DNA of 36,043 nucleotides, taken from positions 1 to 36,043 of the forward strand of contig JAAYCX010000098.1 in NCBI GenBank assembly GCA_012729555.1, written 5' to 3'. The translations under genes and the position numbers were made by a program. The notes under the pieces are model-generated. The model saw only the letters and a program-made list of their open reading frames with translations, made no database searches and was not told the DNA's origin. This document shows positions 1 through 6,845 of this stretch, piece after piece. Source of the stretch: Acidobacteriota bacterium (lineage in GTDB: Bacteria; Acidobacteriota; UBA6911). The first letter of the stretch is position 1. Every line of letters starts with the position of its first letter.

Positions 1-454
1 TCCCCTCGCATTCCACCGCCAGCGTCGTGCAGGAGAGCACCGCCCGGCCGTCGATGATGACGGTGCAGGAGCCGCAGGCCCCCCGGTCGCACATCTGCTT
101 CGCCCCCGTGAGGCCGAGCTTGTACTGCAGCGTGCGCTGCAGCGTCCAGTGCGGCTCGATCAGGACTTCGCACTCCTTCCCGTTCACCTGGAGTTTCGTC
201 GTCACCGGCATCACCCGCCCGGGATGGGCCGAACCGAAGTGCCCCTGCAAAGCGGAGAAGGTGGCGAAATCGGCGCTGCAGATGGGGCAGCGGAAACTGG
301 TCAGCGTGGTGGGAATCGCCGCCGAGGCCTTTGCCGGTTCCGTCGTCAGCGTCAGTCCGGCCCCCAGCGTGCCGCCGGTGACGACCACCCCCGCGCTCTT
401 GAGGAAATTCCTGCGGTCGAGCCCCGCCTCTTTTCCCGTTCTCTCGTCAGCCAT
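1..454 (-). CDS. Tat-exported [2Fe-2S] subunit of a molybdenum hydroxylase-type oxidoreductase (3' end cut by window edge)
   Basis: The ATG at 454 follows an AAGGAGGG ribosome site, and the frame runs off the left edge after 151 residues. Residues 13-19 read DRRNFLK, a twin-arginine motif, followed by a hydrophobic stretch ending in an AKASA-type cleavage region, so export is expected. Residues 122-142 carry C-x4-C-x2-C (CDRGACGSC) and a further Cys142, the plant-ferredoxin-like cluster pattern of xanthine dehydrogenase/CO dehydrogenase small subunits. Such subunits pass electrons from a molybdopterin subunit, which is not in the window. The oddity is residues 56-77: C56-x2-C59-x12-H72-x4-H77, a classic C2H2 zinc-finger spacing between signal peptide and ferredoxin domain. 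The second, helical [2Fe-2S] domain usual in the family would lie beyond the edge. The Fe-S identity is firm; the partner and substrate are unknown. Confidence 0.85.
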   Translation of the reverse strand, partial: MADERTGKEAGLDRRNFLKSAGVVVTGGTLGAGLTLTTEPAKASAAIPTTLTSFRCPICSADFATFSALQGHFGSAHPGRVMPVTTKLQVNGKECEVLIEPHWTLQRTLQYKLGLTGAKQMCDRGACGSCTVIIDGRAVLSCTTLAVECEG

Positions 455-497
455 CGGTCCCCCTCCTTATCAGTTGCCCGAGTGTATCACGGAGAAA

Positions 498-521
498 GGG
501 GGACAGTCACCACTGTCCCCC
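498..521. repeat. 24-bp hairpin repeat, copy 1
   Basis: Perfect 10-bp inverted arms (GGGGGACAGT / ACTGTCCCCC) enclose the 4-base loop CACC. It lies just downstream of the stop of the zinc-ribbon gene that ends at 543. An exact reverse-complement copy is at 4616-4639. It may be a REP-type element or part of a terminator; there is no T-run. Confidence 0.85.
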
Positions 522-542
522 CGCGAAATCCGCCGGTCAATT

Positions 543-1034
543 CTACAGCTTTGTCCCGCAGTTGCCGCAGAACCGGCTCTCCGGTTCCAGCCCGGCGCCG
601 CAGGCGGGACACTTCTTCTTCAGCTGGCAGCCGCAGTCGGGACAATAGGCCAGCTGCGGCTCCACCCGGCTCCCGCACCCGGGGCAGGGGGAAAGCAGCG
701 GCCGGCGCAGGATCAGGTAGAGGATGATCCCGATCAGGTTGGGGGTGAAGATGGCGATCAGGGTCCAGAGCCACTGGTTCATCCCCCTCCGCCCGGCATC
801 CTGGTAGATGAAGAGCCAGATCCCGATGAGGGCGAAAAAAAACAGCGGCACCACGACGGCCATGAAAGAGAAGACCAGCAGCAGACGCGCGTCGATGCCC
901 TGCGGCTGCGCGAACATGAACGATCGGGAAGCGAAAGCCCAGAACAGAAAGCCCAGGAGAAGGGCCACGGTCACCAGGTAGCCCGCGAGCAGTCCCTTGA
1001 CCGGGATCCTGCTTTCATTCAATGAGTGGTTCAT
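543..1034 (-). CDS. membrane protein with C-terminal double zinc ribbon (163 aa)
   Basis: The start at 1034 overlaps the stop of the upstream anti-sigma gene by four bases (ATGA), so the two are translationally coupled; a longer frame upstream is only antisense/off-frame reading. Three hydrophobic segments are visible, near residues 15-35, 50-75 and 90-112. The last ends in a PLDc_N-like membrane pattern (WLWTLIAIF...ILYLILRR). The C-terminal 50 residues hold four CxxC knuckles (CPGCG, CPDCG, CPACG, CGNCG), forming two zinc ribbons facing the cytoplasm by the positive-inside rule. It is the third gene of a sigma/anti-sigma operon, so it may act in sensing or in the envelope response controlled by the sigma factor; that role is inference. 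No enzyme motif is seen. Confidence 0.8.
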   Translation of the reverse strand: MNHSLNESRIPVKGLLAGYLVTVALLLGFLFWAFASRSFMFAQPQGIDARLLLVFSFMAVVVPLFFFALIGIWLFIYQDAGRRGMNQWLWTLIAIFTPNLIGIILYLILRRPLLSPCPGCGSRVEPQLAYCPDCGCQLKKKCPACGAGLEPESRFCGNCGTKL

Positions 1035-1495
1035 CGTGTCACCTCGCAAAAATGGATAAAGTCCCGCTGCGCCAGCGCCATGGCCGTCAGCGCCGTGCCC
1101 GCCGTCCCCACGAGCACGAGCGCCCCGAAGCCCGCCCCGTAGGCGATCGCCGCCGACTCCGTCCAGCCGAGAAACCAGCGCGACAGGAGCCACCCGGGGA
1201 CCAGGAGCGAAATCGAAAGGCTCGCCAGGGCGGCGGGGACGACCAGCGGCAGCCATTTCAGGCCGCTGTCCGGCTTCCGGGCCGCCAGCCGCCCGAGCGT
1301 CTTCTCCCTCAGGGCTGGGGAGTAGAGCGGGGGTTGAGCCAGCCCCTCCCGGACGGCGCCCAGCGCCTCCCACCAGCCCCGGCAGGAGGCGCACTCCTCC
1401 AGGTGGCGAGCGAGTCCGGCCGGGAGCTCCCGGCCGGACATGAAGGTTTCCAGAAGAAGTTCCCGCTCCTTCCGGCATGCGGTTTCATGGAACAT
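1031..1495 (-). CDS. zinc-binding anti-sigma factor, membrane anchored (154 aa)
   Basis: The N-terminal cytoplasmic part contains H-x3-C-x2-C (HLEECASC, about residues 31-38), the ZAS-domain signature of anti-sigma factors that hold ECF sigma factors inactive. Two hydrophobic segments follow (about 80-105 and 112-140), placing it in the inner membrane. GGGGAGG lies eight bases before the ATG. It overlaps the ECF sigma gene by 11 bases upstream and the zinc-ribbon membrane gene by 4 bases downstream, the standard arrangement of a sigma factor co-expressed with its inhibitor. The signal sensed cannot be read from sequence. The residue stretch after the zinc motif is unlike any specific family I can name. 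Confidence 0.85.
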   Translation of the reverse strand: MFHETACRKERELLLETFMSGRELPAGLARHLEECASCRGWWEALGAVREGLAQPPLYSPALREKTLGRLAARKPDSGLKWLPLVVPAALASLSISLLVPGWLLSRWFLGWTESAAIAYGAGFGALVLVGTAGTALTAMALAQRDFIHFCEVTR

Positions 1496-2057
1496 CGTTT
1501 CGTGCCTCCCCCAGCCTTTCGGCCAGGCGTTCGAGCCCGCGCTTGAGCCGGCTCTTCACCGTTCCCAGCGGCAGCCGGCAGACCGCGGCGATTTCGTCGT
1601 AGGAGAGCTCCTCGATAAACCGGAGCTCGAGCACCTCCCGGAAACCGGGCGTGAGCTCCCCCATGGCCCGGCTGACGGTCTCCCGCGCGAGGACGCGGCG
1701 GCTGAAGTCGGACGGGTCGGCGACTTCCGGCACCTCCTCGCCCTCTTTTCCGGAGCCGGTATCGAGCGACCACCACCGCTTTCTCCCGCGCAGGGTGTCG
1801 TAGGCGGTGTTGCGGGCGACGCGGAAGAGCCACGGCCCGAAGGCCTCCCCGTCGCGAAACCGGCCGATCTTGCGCATCACCTTGATCCAGACCTCCTGGA
1901 ACACGTCCTCCGCCGCTTCGCGGTTGCCCAGGATGGAATGGAGGTAGCGCATGAGCGATTCGCCGTAGTGGTCCATCAGCCTCCCGGCAGCGTCCATCCG
2001 CCCCCGCTTCAACTCCAGGATCCGTTGTCCTTCGTTCTCTGCCGGGCCCGTCGTCAT
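1485..2057 (-). CDS. ECF-family RNA polymerase sigma factor (190 aa)
   Basis: Region 2 is clear: the helix with MRYLHSILGN and AEDVFQEVWIKVM, followed by FGPWLFRVARNTAYD, the core-binding and -10 recognition part. Region 4 near the C-terminus (LTPGFREVLELRFIEELSYDEIA then LPLGTVKSRLKRGLERL) is the helix-turn-helix that reads the -35 element. The start chosen is the ATG at 2057, with GGGGAG five bases before it; the frame is open 17 codons further upstream but lacks a ribosome site there. It heads a three-gene operon with a zinc anti-sigma factor. A GGAACTT-type element upstream (2087-2115) suggests autoregulation. Regions 2 and 4 are separated by a short linker, as expected for ECF proteins. 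Confidence 0.93.
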   Translation of the reverse strand: MTTGPAENEGQRILELKRGRMDAAGRLMDHYGESLMRYLHSILGNREAAEDVFQEVWIKVMRKIGRFRDGEAFGPWLFRVARNTAYDTLRGRKRWWSLDTGSGKEGEEVPEVADPSDFSRRVLARETVSRAMGELTPGFREVLELRFIEELSYDEIAAVCRLPLGTVKSRLKRGLERLAERLGEARNDVP

Positions 2058-2086
2058 GGTCTCCCCGTGTCCGCCTCCGTCACCCC

Positions 2087-2115
2087 GTTTACTCCCGGCC
2101 CCCGCCATAAGTTCC
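2087..2115 (-). promoter_or_regulatory. candidate autoregulated ECF promoter of the sigma/anti-sigma operon
   Basis: Reading leftward, GGAACTT (2115-2109) resembles the conserved AAC-containing -35 of ECF promoters. A 16-base spacer and GTAAAC (2092-2087) follow. Transcription would start about 20-25 bases before the ATG at 2057, leaving room for the GGGGAG ribosome site. The -10 match is generic, so this is a candidate only. Confidence 0.4.
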
Positions 2116-2142
2116 CGCCGGCCCCGTTTTTCCCCTGAGTCA

Positions 2143-2172
2143 TTGCGGTGGCGCCCCCGGCTGTCTTATAGT
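2143..2172 (+). promoter_or_regulatory. candidate sigma-70 promoter of the cupin / flavoprotein pair
   Basis: TTGCGG (2143-2148), an 18-base spacer and TATAGT (2167-2172) lie about 57 bases before the cupin ATG at 2230. Both hexamers are partial matches to consensus. It is the only AT-containing stretch in an otherwise GC-rich divergent gap. Confidence 0.35.
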
Positions 2173-2229
2173 GGGCGCATTCTCCCGGATCCACCCAAGG
2201 GAGCCAACTTAAAAAAGGGAGCCGCCCTC

Positions 2230-2661
2230 ATGACCCGATTCGCCAGATATTTCACCACCGACGTGCTGCACGAAAGCCCGAAATTCCCGGGGGTGTGGGA
2301 CGCCTCCTCCACGCGCCATCTCGCGGGCTTCGGCGGGGGGCACCTGACCATCGAATCGATCTTCATCACCCGCCCCTTCCTGATGGTCACGCAGCCGCAC
2401 CAGCACGATTTTCCCCAGTACCTGCACTTCTTCTCGGCCGACCCGGGGGACCAGCGCCTCTTCGACGCCGAGATCGAGATCACCCTGGGGGAGGACGAAA
2501 CCCACGGGGAAACGCACGTCATCACCCGTCCCACTTCCCTCTACATCCCCGCCGGCGTCTTCCACGGCCCGCTCGACTTCAAGGTCATCAACCGGCCGGT
2601 GCTCTTCCTGGACATCGCCGTCGCCGGCGAGTACCAGCGGGTCAACGATACGCCGGATTGA
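2230..2661 (+). CDS. cupin-fold protein (143 aa)
   Basis: GGGAG lies about nine bases before the ATG. The chain reads as a single-domain cupin. An early HQH motif (in TQPHQHDF) is followed by an acidic beta-strand stretch and a later histidine in the turn YIPAGVFHGPL, which is the usual position of the last metal ligand. The family binds a metal and serves as isomerase, dioxygenase or sensor; the sequence does not choose among these. It ends 32 bases before the OYE/FadH-like flavoprotein and shares its direction, so the two are probably one transcript acting on one substrate. No signal peptide, so cytoplasmic. The frame is open upstream of 2230, but the only ribosome site is here. Confidence 0.75.
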   Translation: MTRFARYFTTDVLHESPKFPGVWDASSTRHLAGFGGGHLTIESIFITRPFLMVTQPHQHDFPQYLHFFSADPGDQRLFDAEIEITLGEDETHGETHVITRPTSLYIPAGVFHGPLDFKVINRPVLFLDIAVAGEYQRVNDTPD

Positions 2662-2693
2662 ACCCCTCATCCTGCAGGAAAGCGAAAAAAACG

Positions 2694-4616
2694 ATGATGA
2701 CGCGCTACCCCCATCTCTTTCAGCCGATCCGGATCGGAAAAACGGTCCTGAAAAACCGGATCACCAACGCGCCGATCTACAACTTCCTGGCCTCCTGGGA
2801 CAACCACGTCACCCGCGAGGGGATCGAGTTCTCGAAACCGTTCGGCAAGGGGGGCGCGGCCACGGTGACCCTGGGGAGCGGGTTCATCAACCGGGTGCTG
2901 CCCCCGGCGGCCCGTCATATCGTCGGGCTGCACGACGACTTCATGGTCGTCTATCTCTCCGAGTGGTGCGAGGCGGTCCGGCGCTTCGGGGCGAAGGCGT
3001 GCGTCGAACTGGTCCCGATCGCCTCCTACTTCGGCACCCACGAGGTGGAGAGCTCCGTCGGCATCCCGATGGAGATCGACTGCAACCGCCTGACCGAAAG
3101 GGAGCTCCAGGACTTCGTCGAGGACTACGCCCGGGCGGCGCGGACGGTGTTGCGGGCGGGGGGCGACATGGTCCTGATCCACGGCGCCCACTGCCAGCTC
3201 CCCGCCCTCCTCTTCTCCAAGGTATTCAACCGGCGCACCGACCGCTACGGCCCCCAGTCCTTCGAGAACCGGTGCCGCTTCGCCCTCGAGATCCTCGAGG
3301 CGATCCGGGCCGAGGTCGGCGACCGGCTGGCGATCGAATACCGCATCAGCGCCATCGACATGGTCCCCGGCTCGCCGGAGATCGAAGAGGTGATCGAGTT
3401 CGCCCGCGCCATCCAGGACAGGATCGACCTGCTGCACGTCTCCCGGGGGAACCTCGCCATCAACCGGCTCACCCCCTTCATCCTCCCCCCCGCCTACATG
3501 GAACACGACATCAACATCGAGTATGCGGCCAGGTTCAAGCGGGCGCTCGATATCCCGGTCAGCGTCGTCGGCGCCGTCACCCCCGGGGCGGCCGACCGGG
3601 CCATCGCCGAGGGGAAGGTGGACATGGCCGCGCTGGCCCGGCAGCTGATGGCCGACCCGGAGACGGTGAACAAGCTGGAGCGGGGGCTCGAAGAGGAGGT
3701 CCGCCCCTGCATCCGGTGCAACACCTGCATCAGCCGGAGCCACTTCGGCATGATGCCCCCCCGGTGCGCCGTCAACCCGGTGCTGGGGCGCGAAATCGAT
3801 TACGCCCTGTTCCCTCCTCCGGCCAAACGGAAAAAGGTCGTGGTCGCCGGCGGCGGCCCCGCCGGGATGGAGGCCGCCCGGACCCTCGCCGGGCGGGGGC
3901 ACGAGGTCGTCCTCTTCGAAAGAGGGCCGCAACTGGGGGGCCTCCTCCCCGAGGCGAGCCGCGCCCCCTTCAAGACCGACCTGCGGAGCTACCTGCAATG
4001 GTCGGTGCGCATGACGGAGCGCTGCGCCAACATCGACCTGAGGCTTTCCACCGAGGCGACGCCCGAACTCATCGCCGCCGAAAAGCCGGACGCCCTCGTC
4101 ATCGCCATCGGGGGAGAACCGGAGATTCCGGAGCTTTCCTGCCGCGAGCGGGTCCTGGTGGCGGGGGAGCCGGGGGAGGCCGCCGGCCGCACCGTCCTGG
4201 TCGTGGGAGCCGGGCTGACGGGGTGCGAAACCGCCCTGAAACACGCGCAGGCGGGAAAAAGCGTGACCCTGATCGATCTCCTTCCCCGGGAGCGGCTCGG
4301 GCTGGGCTCCTCCCCGATCAACGCCTACGCCCTGCTTGACATCCTCGAGGATCACCGGGTCGAACTGAGGCCGGAAACCAGGCTCGTCGACGTGACCCGG
4401 GAGCACGCGGTCCTCGAAAGGGGCGGGGCGAGGGAATGCGCGCCGTTCGACACCGTCGTCCTGGCGCTGGGGCTCCGCGCCGGCGCCCGGGCCGAAACCG
4501 TCCGCCGGCTCCGGGAAACCGTGCCCGAGAGCTACGTCGTCGGCGACGCGGGCGACCGGCCGGGAGCCCTCTGGGGCGCGGTCACCGCCGCCTACGACGC
4601 CGCCATGGCGATCTAG
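2694..4616 (+). CDS. NADH:flavin oxidoreductase, old-yellow-enzyme / 2,4-dienoyl-CoA reductase family (640 aa)
   Basis: The N-terminal half is an OYE-type FMN barrel (starts FQPIRIGKTVLKNRI; catalytic-loop region IHGAHCQLPALLFSKVFN; then RTDRYGPQSFENRCRF). Around residues 340-362 the C-x2-C-x3-C and later Cys pattern (CIRCNTC...CAVNP) binds a [4Fe-4S] cluster. The C-terminal third has two dinucleotide motifs, VVVAGGGPAGMEAA and VLVVGAGLTGCETA, for FAD and NAD(P)H. This is the three-cofactor layout of bacterial 2,4-dienoyl-CoA reductase, trimethylamine dehydrogenase and bile-acid BaiCD/BaiH enzymes, which reduce activated C=C bonds; the length of about 640 fits. The start follows AGGAAA. Two adjacent ATGs (2694, 2697) are possible. 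It sits 32 bases after a cupin gene and its stop codon touches a hairpin repeat. The substrate is unknown. Confidence 0.92.
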   Translation: MMTRYPHLFQPIRIGKTVLKNRITNAPIYNFLASWDNHVTREGIEFSKPFGKGGAATVTLGSGFINRVLPPAARHIVGLHDDFMVVYLSEWCEAVRRFGAKACVELVPIASYFGTHEVESSVGIPMEIDCNRLTERELQDFVEDYARAARTVLRAGGDMVLIHGAHCQLPALLFSKVFNRRTDRYGPQSFENRCRFALEILEAIRAEVGDRLAIEYRISAIDMVPGSPEIEEVIEFARAIQDRIDLLHVSRGNLAINRLTPFILPPAYMEHDINIEYAARFKRALDIPVSVVGAVTPGAADRAIAEGKVDMAALARQLMADPETVNKLERGLEEEVRPCIRCNTCISRSHFGMMPPRCAVNPVLGREIDYALFPPPAKRKKVVVAGGGPAGMEAARTLAGRGHEVVLFERGPQLGGLLPEASRAPFKTDLRSYLQWSVRMTERCANIDLRLSTEATPELIAAEKPDALVIAIGGEPEIPELSCRERVLVAGEPGEAAGRTVLVVGAGLTGCETALKHAQAGKSVTLIDLLPRERLGLGSSPINAYALLDILEDHRVELRPETRLVDVTREHAVLERGGARECAPFDTVVLALGLRAGARAETVRRLRETVPESYVVGDAGDRPGALWGAVTAAYDAAMAI

Positions 4617-4639
4617 GGGGACAGTGGTGACTGTCCCCC
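4616..4639. repeat. 24-bp hairpin repeat, copy 2 (inverted relative to copy 1)
   Basis: Arms GGGGGACAGT and ACTGTCCCCC enclose the loop GGTG; this is the exact reverse complement of 498-521. Its first base is the last base of the flavoprotein stop codon. It ends one base before the stop codon of the convergent GH67 gene (4641), so it fills the whole gap and could serve as a two-way transcription barrier. Confidence 0.85.
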
Positions 4640-4640
4640 T

Positions 4641-6710
4641 CTAATTATGATGCAGCCAGGGGAGCTCGATCTTCACCAGCTCCTCGAGGTCGTGGACCGG
4701 GCGCTCGATTTCGTAGGGAATCGGCATCCGGCTGAACTGCTGGAAGTAGAGGAGGCAGGCGTCCTTCCAGATCTGCGCGTCGCGGCAGTGGCGCCGGAGC
4801 CTGCTCTGCACCGCGGCGAAACGCTCGGCGTCCACCTGGGGCTCCACCCGGTCCCACACCTTCTGGAATTCCCGCACCCGCTCCAGGCCGCGCTGGTAGC
4901 GGTGGGCGAGCTCGTCCCAGAGGGTGCGCCCTCTCTTCATTTTGTGGGTCCAGGGGAGGTGGTGGAACCAGAGGAGATATTTTTCCGGGCAGCTCTTCAC
5001 GTCGTCGAAGCGGGAGGCCAGCGGCTCGGCATACTGGCTGACCGCGTCGCTCCCGCGCCGCGTGCGGTCGAAACCGATCCCCCCGGCGTCGGCCTGGTGG
5101 TAATAAGGAGGGGTCCAGTCGGGCCGCACCCCCTTGGGCGCGTACCAGGGGCCGGGGCCGTAGTGGTGCCCGCCGGCGAAGATGTGGTGGAGCCCGAGCG
5201 GCATCATGTAGTCGACGGCCGCCTCCCAGCTCTCGAGCATCATCCCCCGGACGGGGAGGAGGAACTTCGCCTCCCACTCCCCCATTTTCGCCCCCCCCTG
5301 TTTCTCCCCCCGCGGGGCGAAGGTGAGGCGGAGCCACTCATCGGCGATCTCCCGCGACGCGAGCCCGGGGTCCCACGCCAGGCGCCCGAAGGCGTACCAG
5401 TTGGCCTGGGCGAAATGATGGCCGCACCAGTTGGCGTCGAGGCCGACGTTGGCCACCCCGGCGATGGCCGAATGAGCGTGCCCGAAGAGGCTCCCGTCGG
5501 TCGCGCGCGCGACGCTGCTCCCCGGCCCCTCGCCGTAGGTGTCGCTCTGCAGGAATTCCTCCCACATCGGCCCGAGAAAGACCAGGTGGATGGAATGCCC
5601 CAGGTACTCCTGGGTGATCTGGAGCTCGGGCATCACCGCCGTCTTCTTCATGGCCCCGAAGAGGGGGTTGAAGGGCTCCCGCGGCTGGAAATCCACGGGT
5701 CCGTTCTTGACCTGGATGATGACGTTCGGGCGGAAGCGGCCGTCGAGCGGCATGAACTCGGCGTACGCCTGCCGGGCGCGGTCCCGGTCCTCGGGATTGT
5801 AGACGAAGGCGCGCCACATCACGATCCCGCCGTGGGGCGCCAGCGCGTCGGCCAGCATGTTGGCCCCGTCCGCGTGCGTCCGCCCGAAGTCCTGCGGCCC
5901 CGGCTGCCCCTCGCTGTTGGCCTTGACCAGGAAGCCGCCGAAATCGGGCACCCTGCGGTAGATTTCGGCCACCCGCTCCCGCCACCACGCCACCACCCGC
6001 CCGTCGAGCGGGTCGGAGGTGGGGAGCTTCCCCAGCTGCGCGGGGGAGGAGAACTTGACGGAGAGGTAGACGCGCACCCCCCAGGGGCGGAGCACGTCGG
6101 CGATCGCCTTCACCCGCTCGAGGTAGGGGTCCGAGAGGACCTCCGGGGCCGCGTTCACGTTGTTGATCACCGTGCCGTTGATCCCGATCGAGGCGTTGGC
6201 CCGGGCGTAGGCGGCCCAGAGCTCCCGGTCGGCGTCGGTGACGTCCAGAGAATCCCCGCCGCGCCAGAAGATGGAATGGCCGGCGTAGCCCCGCTCCACC
6301 GTGCCGTTCGGGTTGTCCCAGTGGTTGAGGATGCGGCGCTCGTAGGCGGGGTTCGACACCTCCTCCCCGGCCGGCCGCCCCGTCCGCTGCCGGCGCAGCA
6401 GGTCGTAGACGCCGTAGAGGAGCCCCTGCCCGGTGCGCGCCGTCACCCCGGAGGAGGTCAGCCGGTAGCCGTCCCCCCGGACCCCGGCGTCGGCCGCGAT
6501 CTCGAGCCGGACCGTCCCCCCCGCCTTCCCCCGCCACCCCCGGAGAAGCTCGCGGCGGGCGATGTCGAGGGTGGCCGACTCCCCGCCCGCGACGATGTTG
6601 ACCCGGTTGGCCCCCCCCTCCCGCAGCCAGAGCTCCCGCCCGGTCTCCGCCCGGGCCGGAACGAGCGCCATCCAGAGCACCCATGCGCCGATCGCCGTTC
6701 TCATGATCAT
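4641..6710 (-). CDS. secreted alpha-glucuronidase, glycoside hydrolase family 67 (689 aa)
   Basis: The enzyme removes (4-O-methyl)-glucuronic acid from xylooligosaccharides. Residues 1-21 form a signal peptide ending ARA. Residue order and length match GH67. The three acidic residues sit at E267 (KANSEGQPGP), D340 (VKNGPVDFQ) and E368 (ITQEYLG). Their spacing of 73 and 28 equals that of the characterised Cellvibrio enzyme (E292, D365, E393), so the site looks intact. The start at 6710 has a GGAGGGGG stretch seven bases before it; an in-frame ATG two codons later is also possible. It converges on the OYE-like gene. Functionally it belongs with the secreted GH43 and esterase genes at 12087-14417, although it is not in their operon. 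Confidence 0.95.
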   Translation of the reverse strand: MIMRTAIGAWVLWMALVPARAETGRELWLREGGANRVNIVAGGESATLDIARRELLRGWRGKAGGTVRLEIAADAGVRGDGYRLTSSGVTARTGQGLLYGVYDLLRRQRTGRPAGEEVSNPAYERRILNHWDNPNGTVERGYAGHSIFWRGGDSLDVTDADRELWAAYARANASIGINGTVINNVNAAPEVLSDPYLERVKAIADVLRPWGVRVYLSVKFSSPAQLGKLPTSDPLDGRVVAWWRERVAEIYRRVPDFGGFLVKANSEGQPGPQDFGRTHADGANMLADALAPHGGIVMWRAFVYNPEDRDRARQAYAEFMPLDGRFRPNVIIQVKNGPVDFQPREPFNPLFGAMKKTAVMPELQITQEYLGHSIHLVFLGPMWEEFLQSDTYGEGPGSSVARATDGSLFGHAHSAIAGVANVGLDANWCGHHFAQANWYAFGRLAWDPGLASREIADEWLRLTFAPRGEKQGGAKMGEWEAKFLLPVRGMMLESWEAAVDYMMPLGLHHIFAGGHHYGPGPWYAPKGVRPDWTPPYYHQADAGGIGFDRTRRGSDAVSQYAEPLASRFDDVKSCPEKYLLWFHHLPWTHKMKRGRTLWDELAHRYQRGLERVREFQKVWDRVEPQVDAERFAAVQSRLRRHCRDAQIWKDACLLYFQQFSRMPIPYEIERPVHDLEELVKIELPWLHHN

Positions 6711-6845
6711 GTCATCCCCCTCCAGTGCCCCTATCCTATAACGGGCCCTTTGGGGAATACTCCCCTTTTTTCGGGGCAGGGACTCAGGAGACGGGAGCGG
6801 GGATGCAGGGATCACAAAAGCGTAGCATCGGCCGCCGGGACAAGG

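Noticed and set aside
543-1478. 311-codon version of the zinc-ribbon gene
   Set aside because: Its first half is an off-frame reading of the anti-sigma gene; the coupled ATG at 1034 explains the protein.
6752-6771. Hairpin GGGGA/TCCCC followed by six T
   Set aside because: Looks like a terminator on the plus strand, but both flanking genes run on the minus strand and no plus gene ends there.
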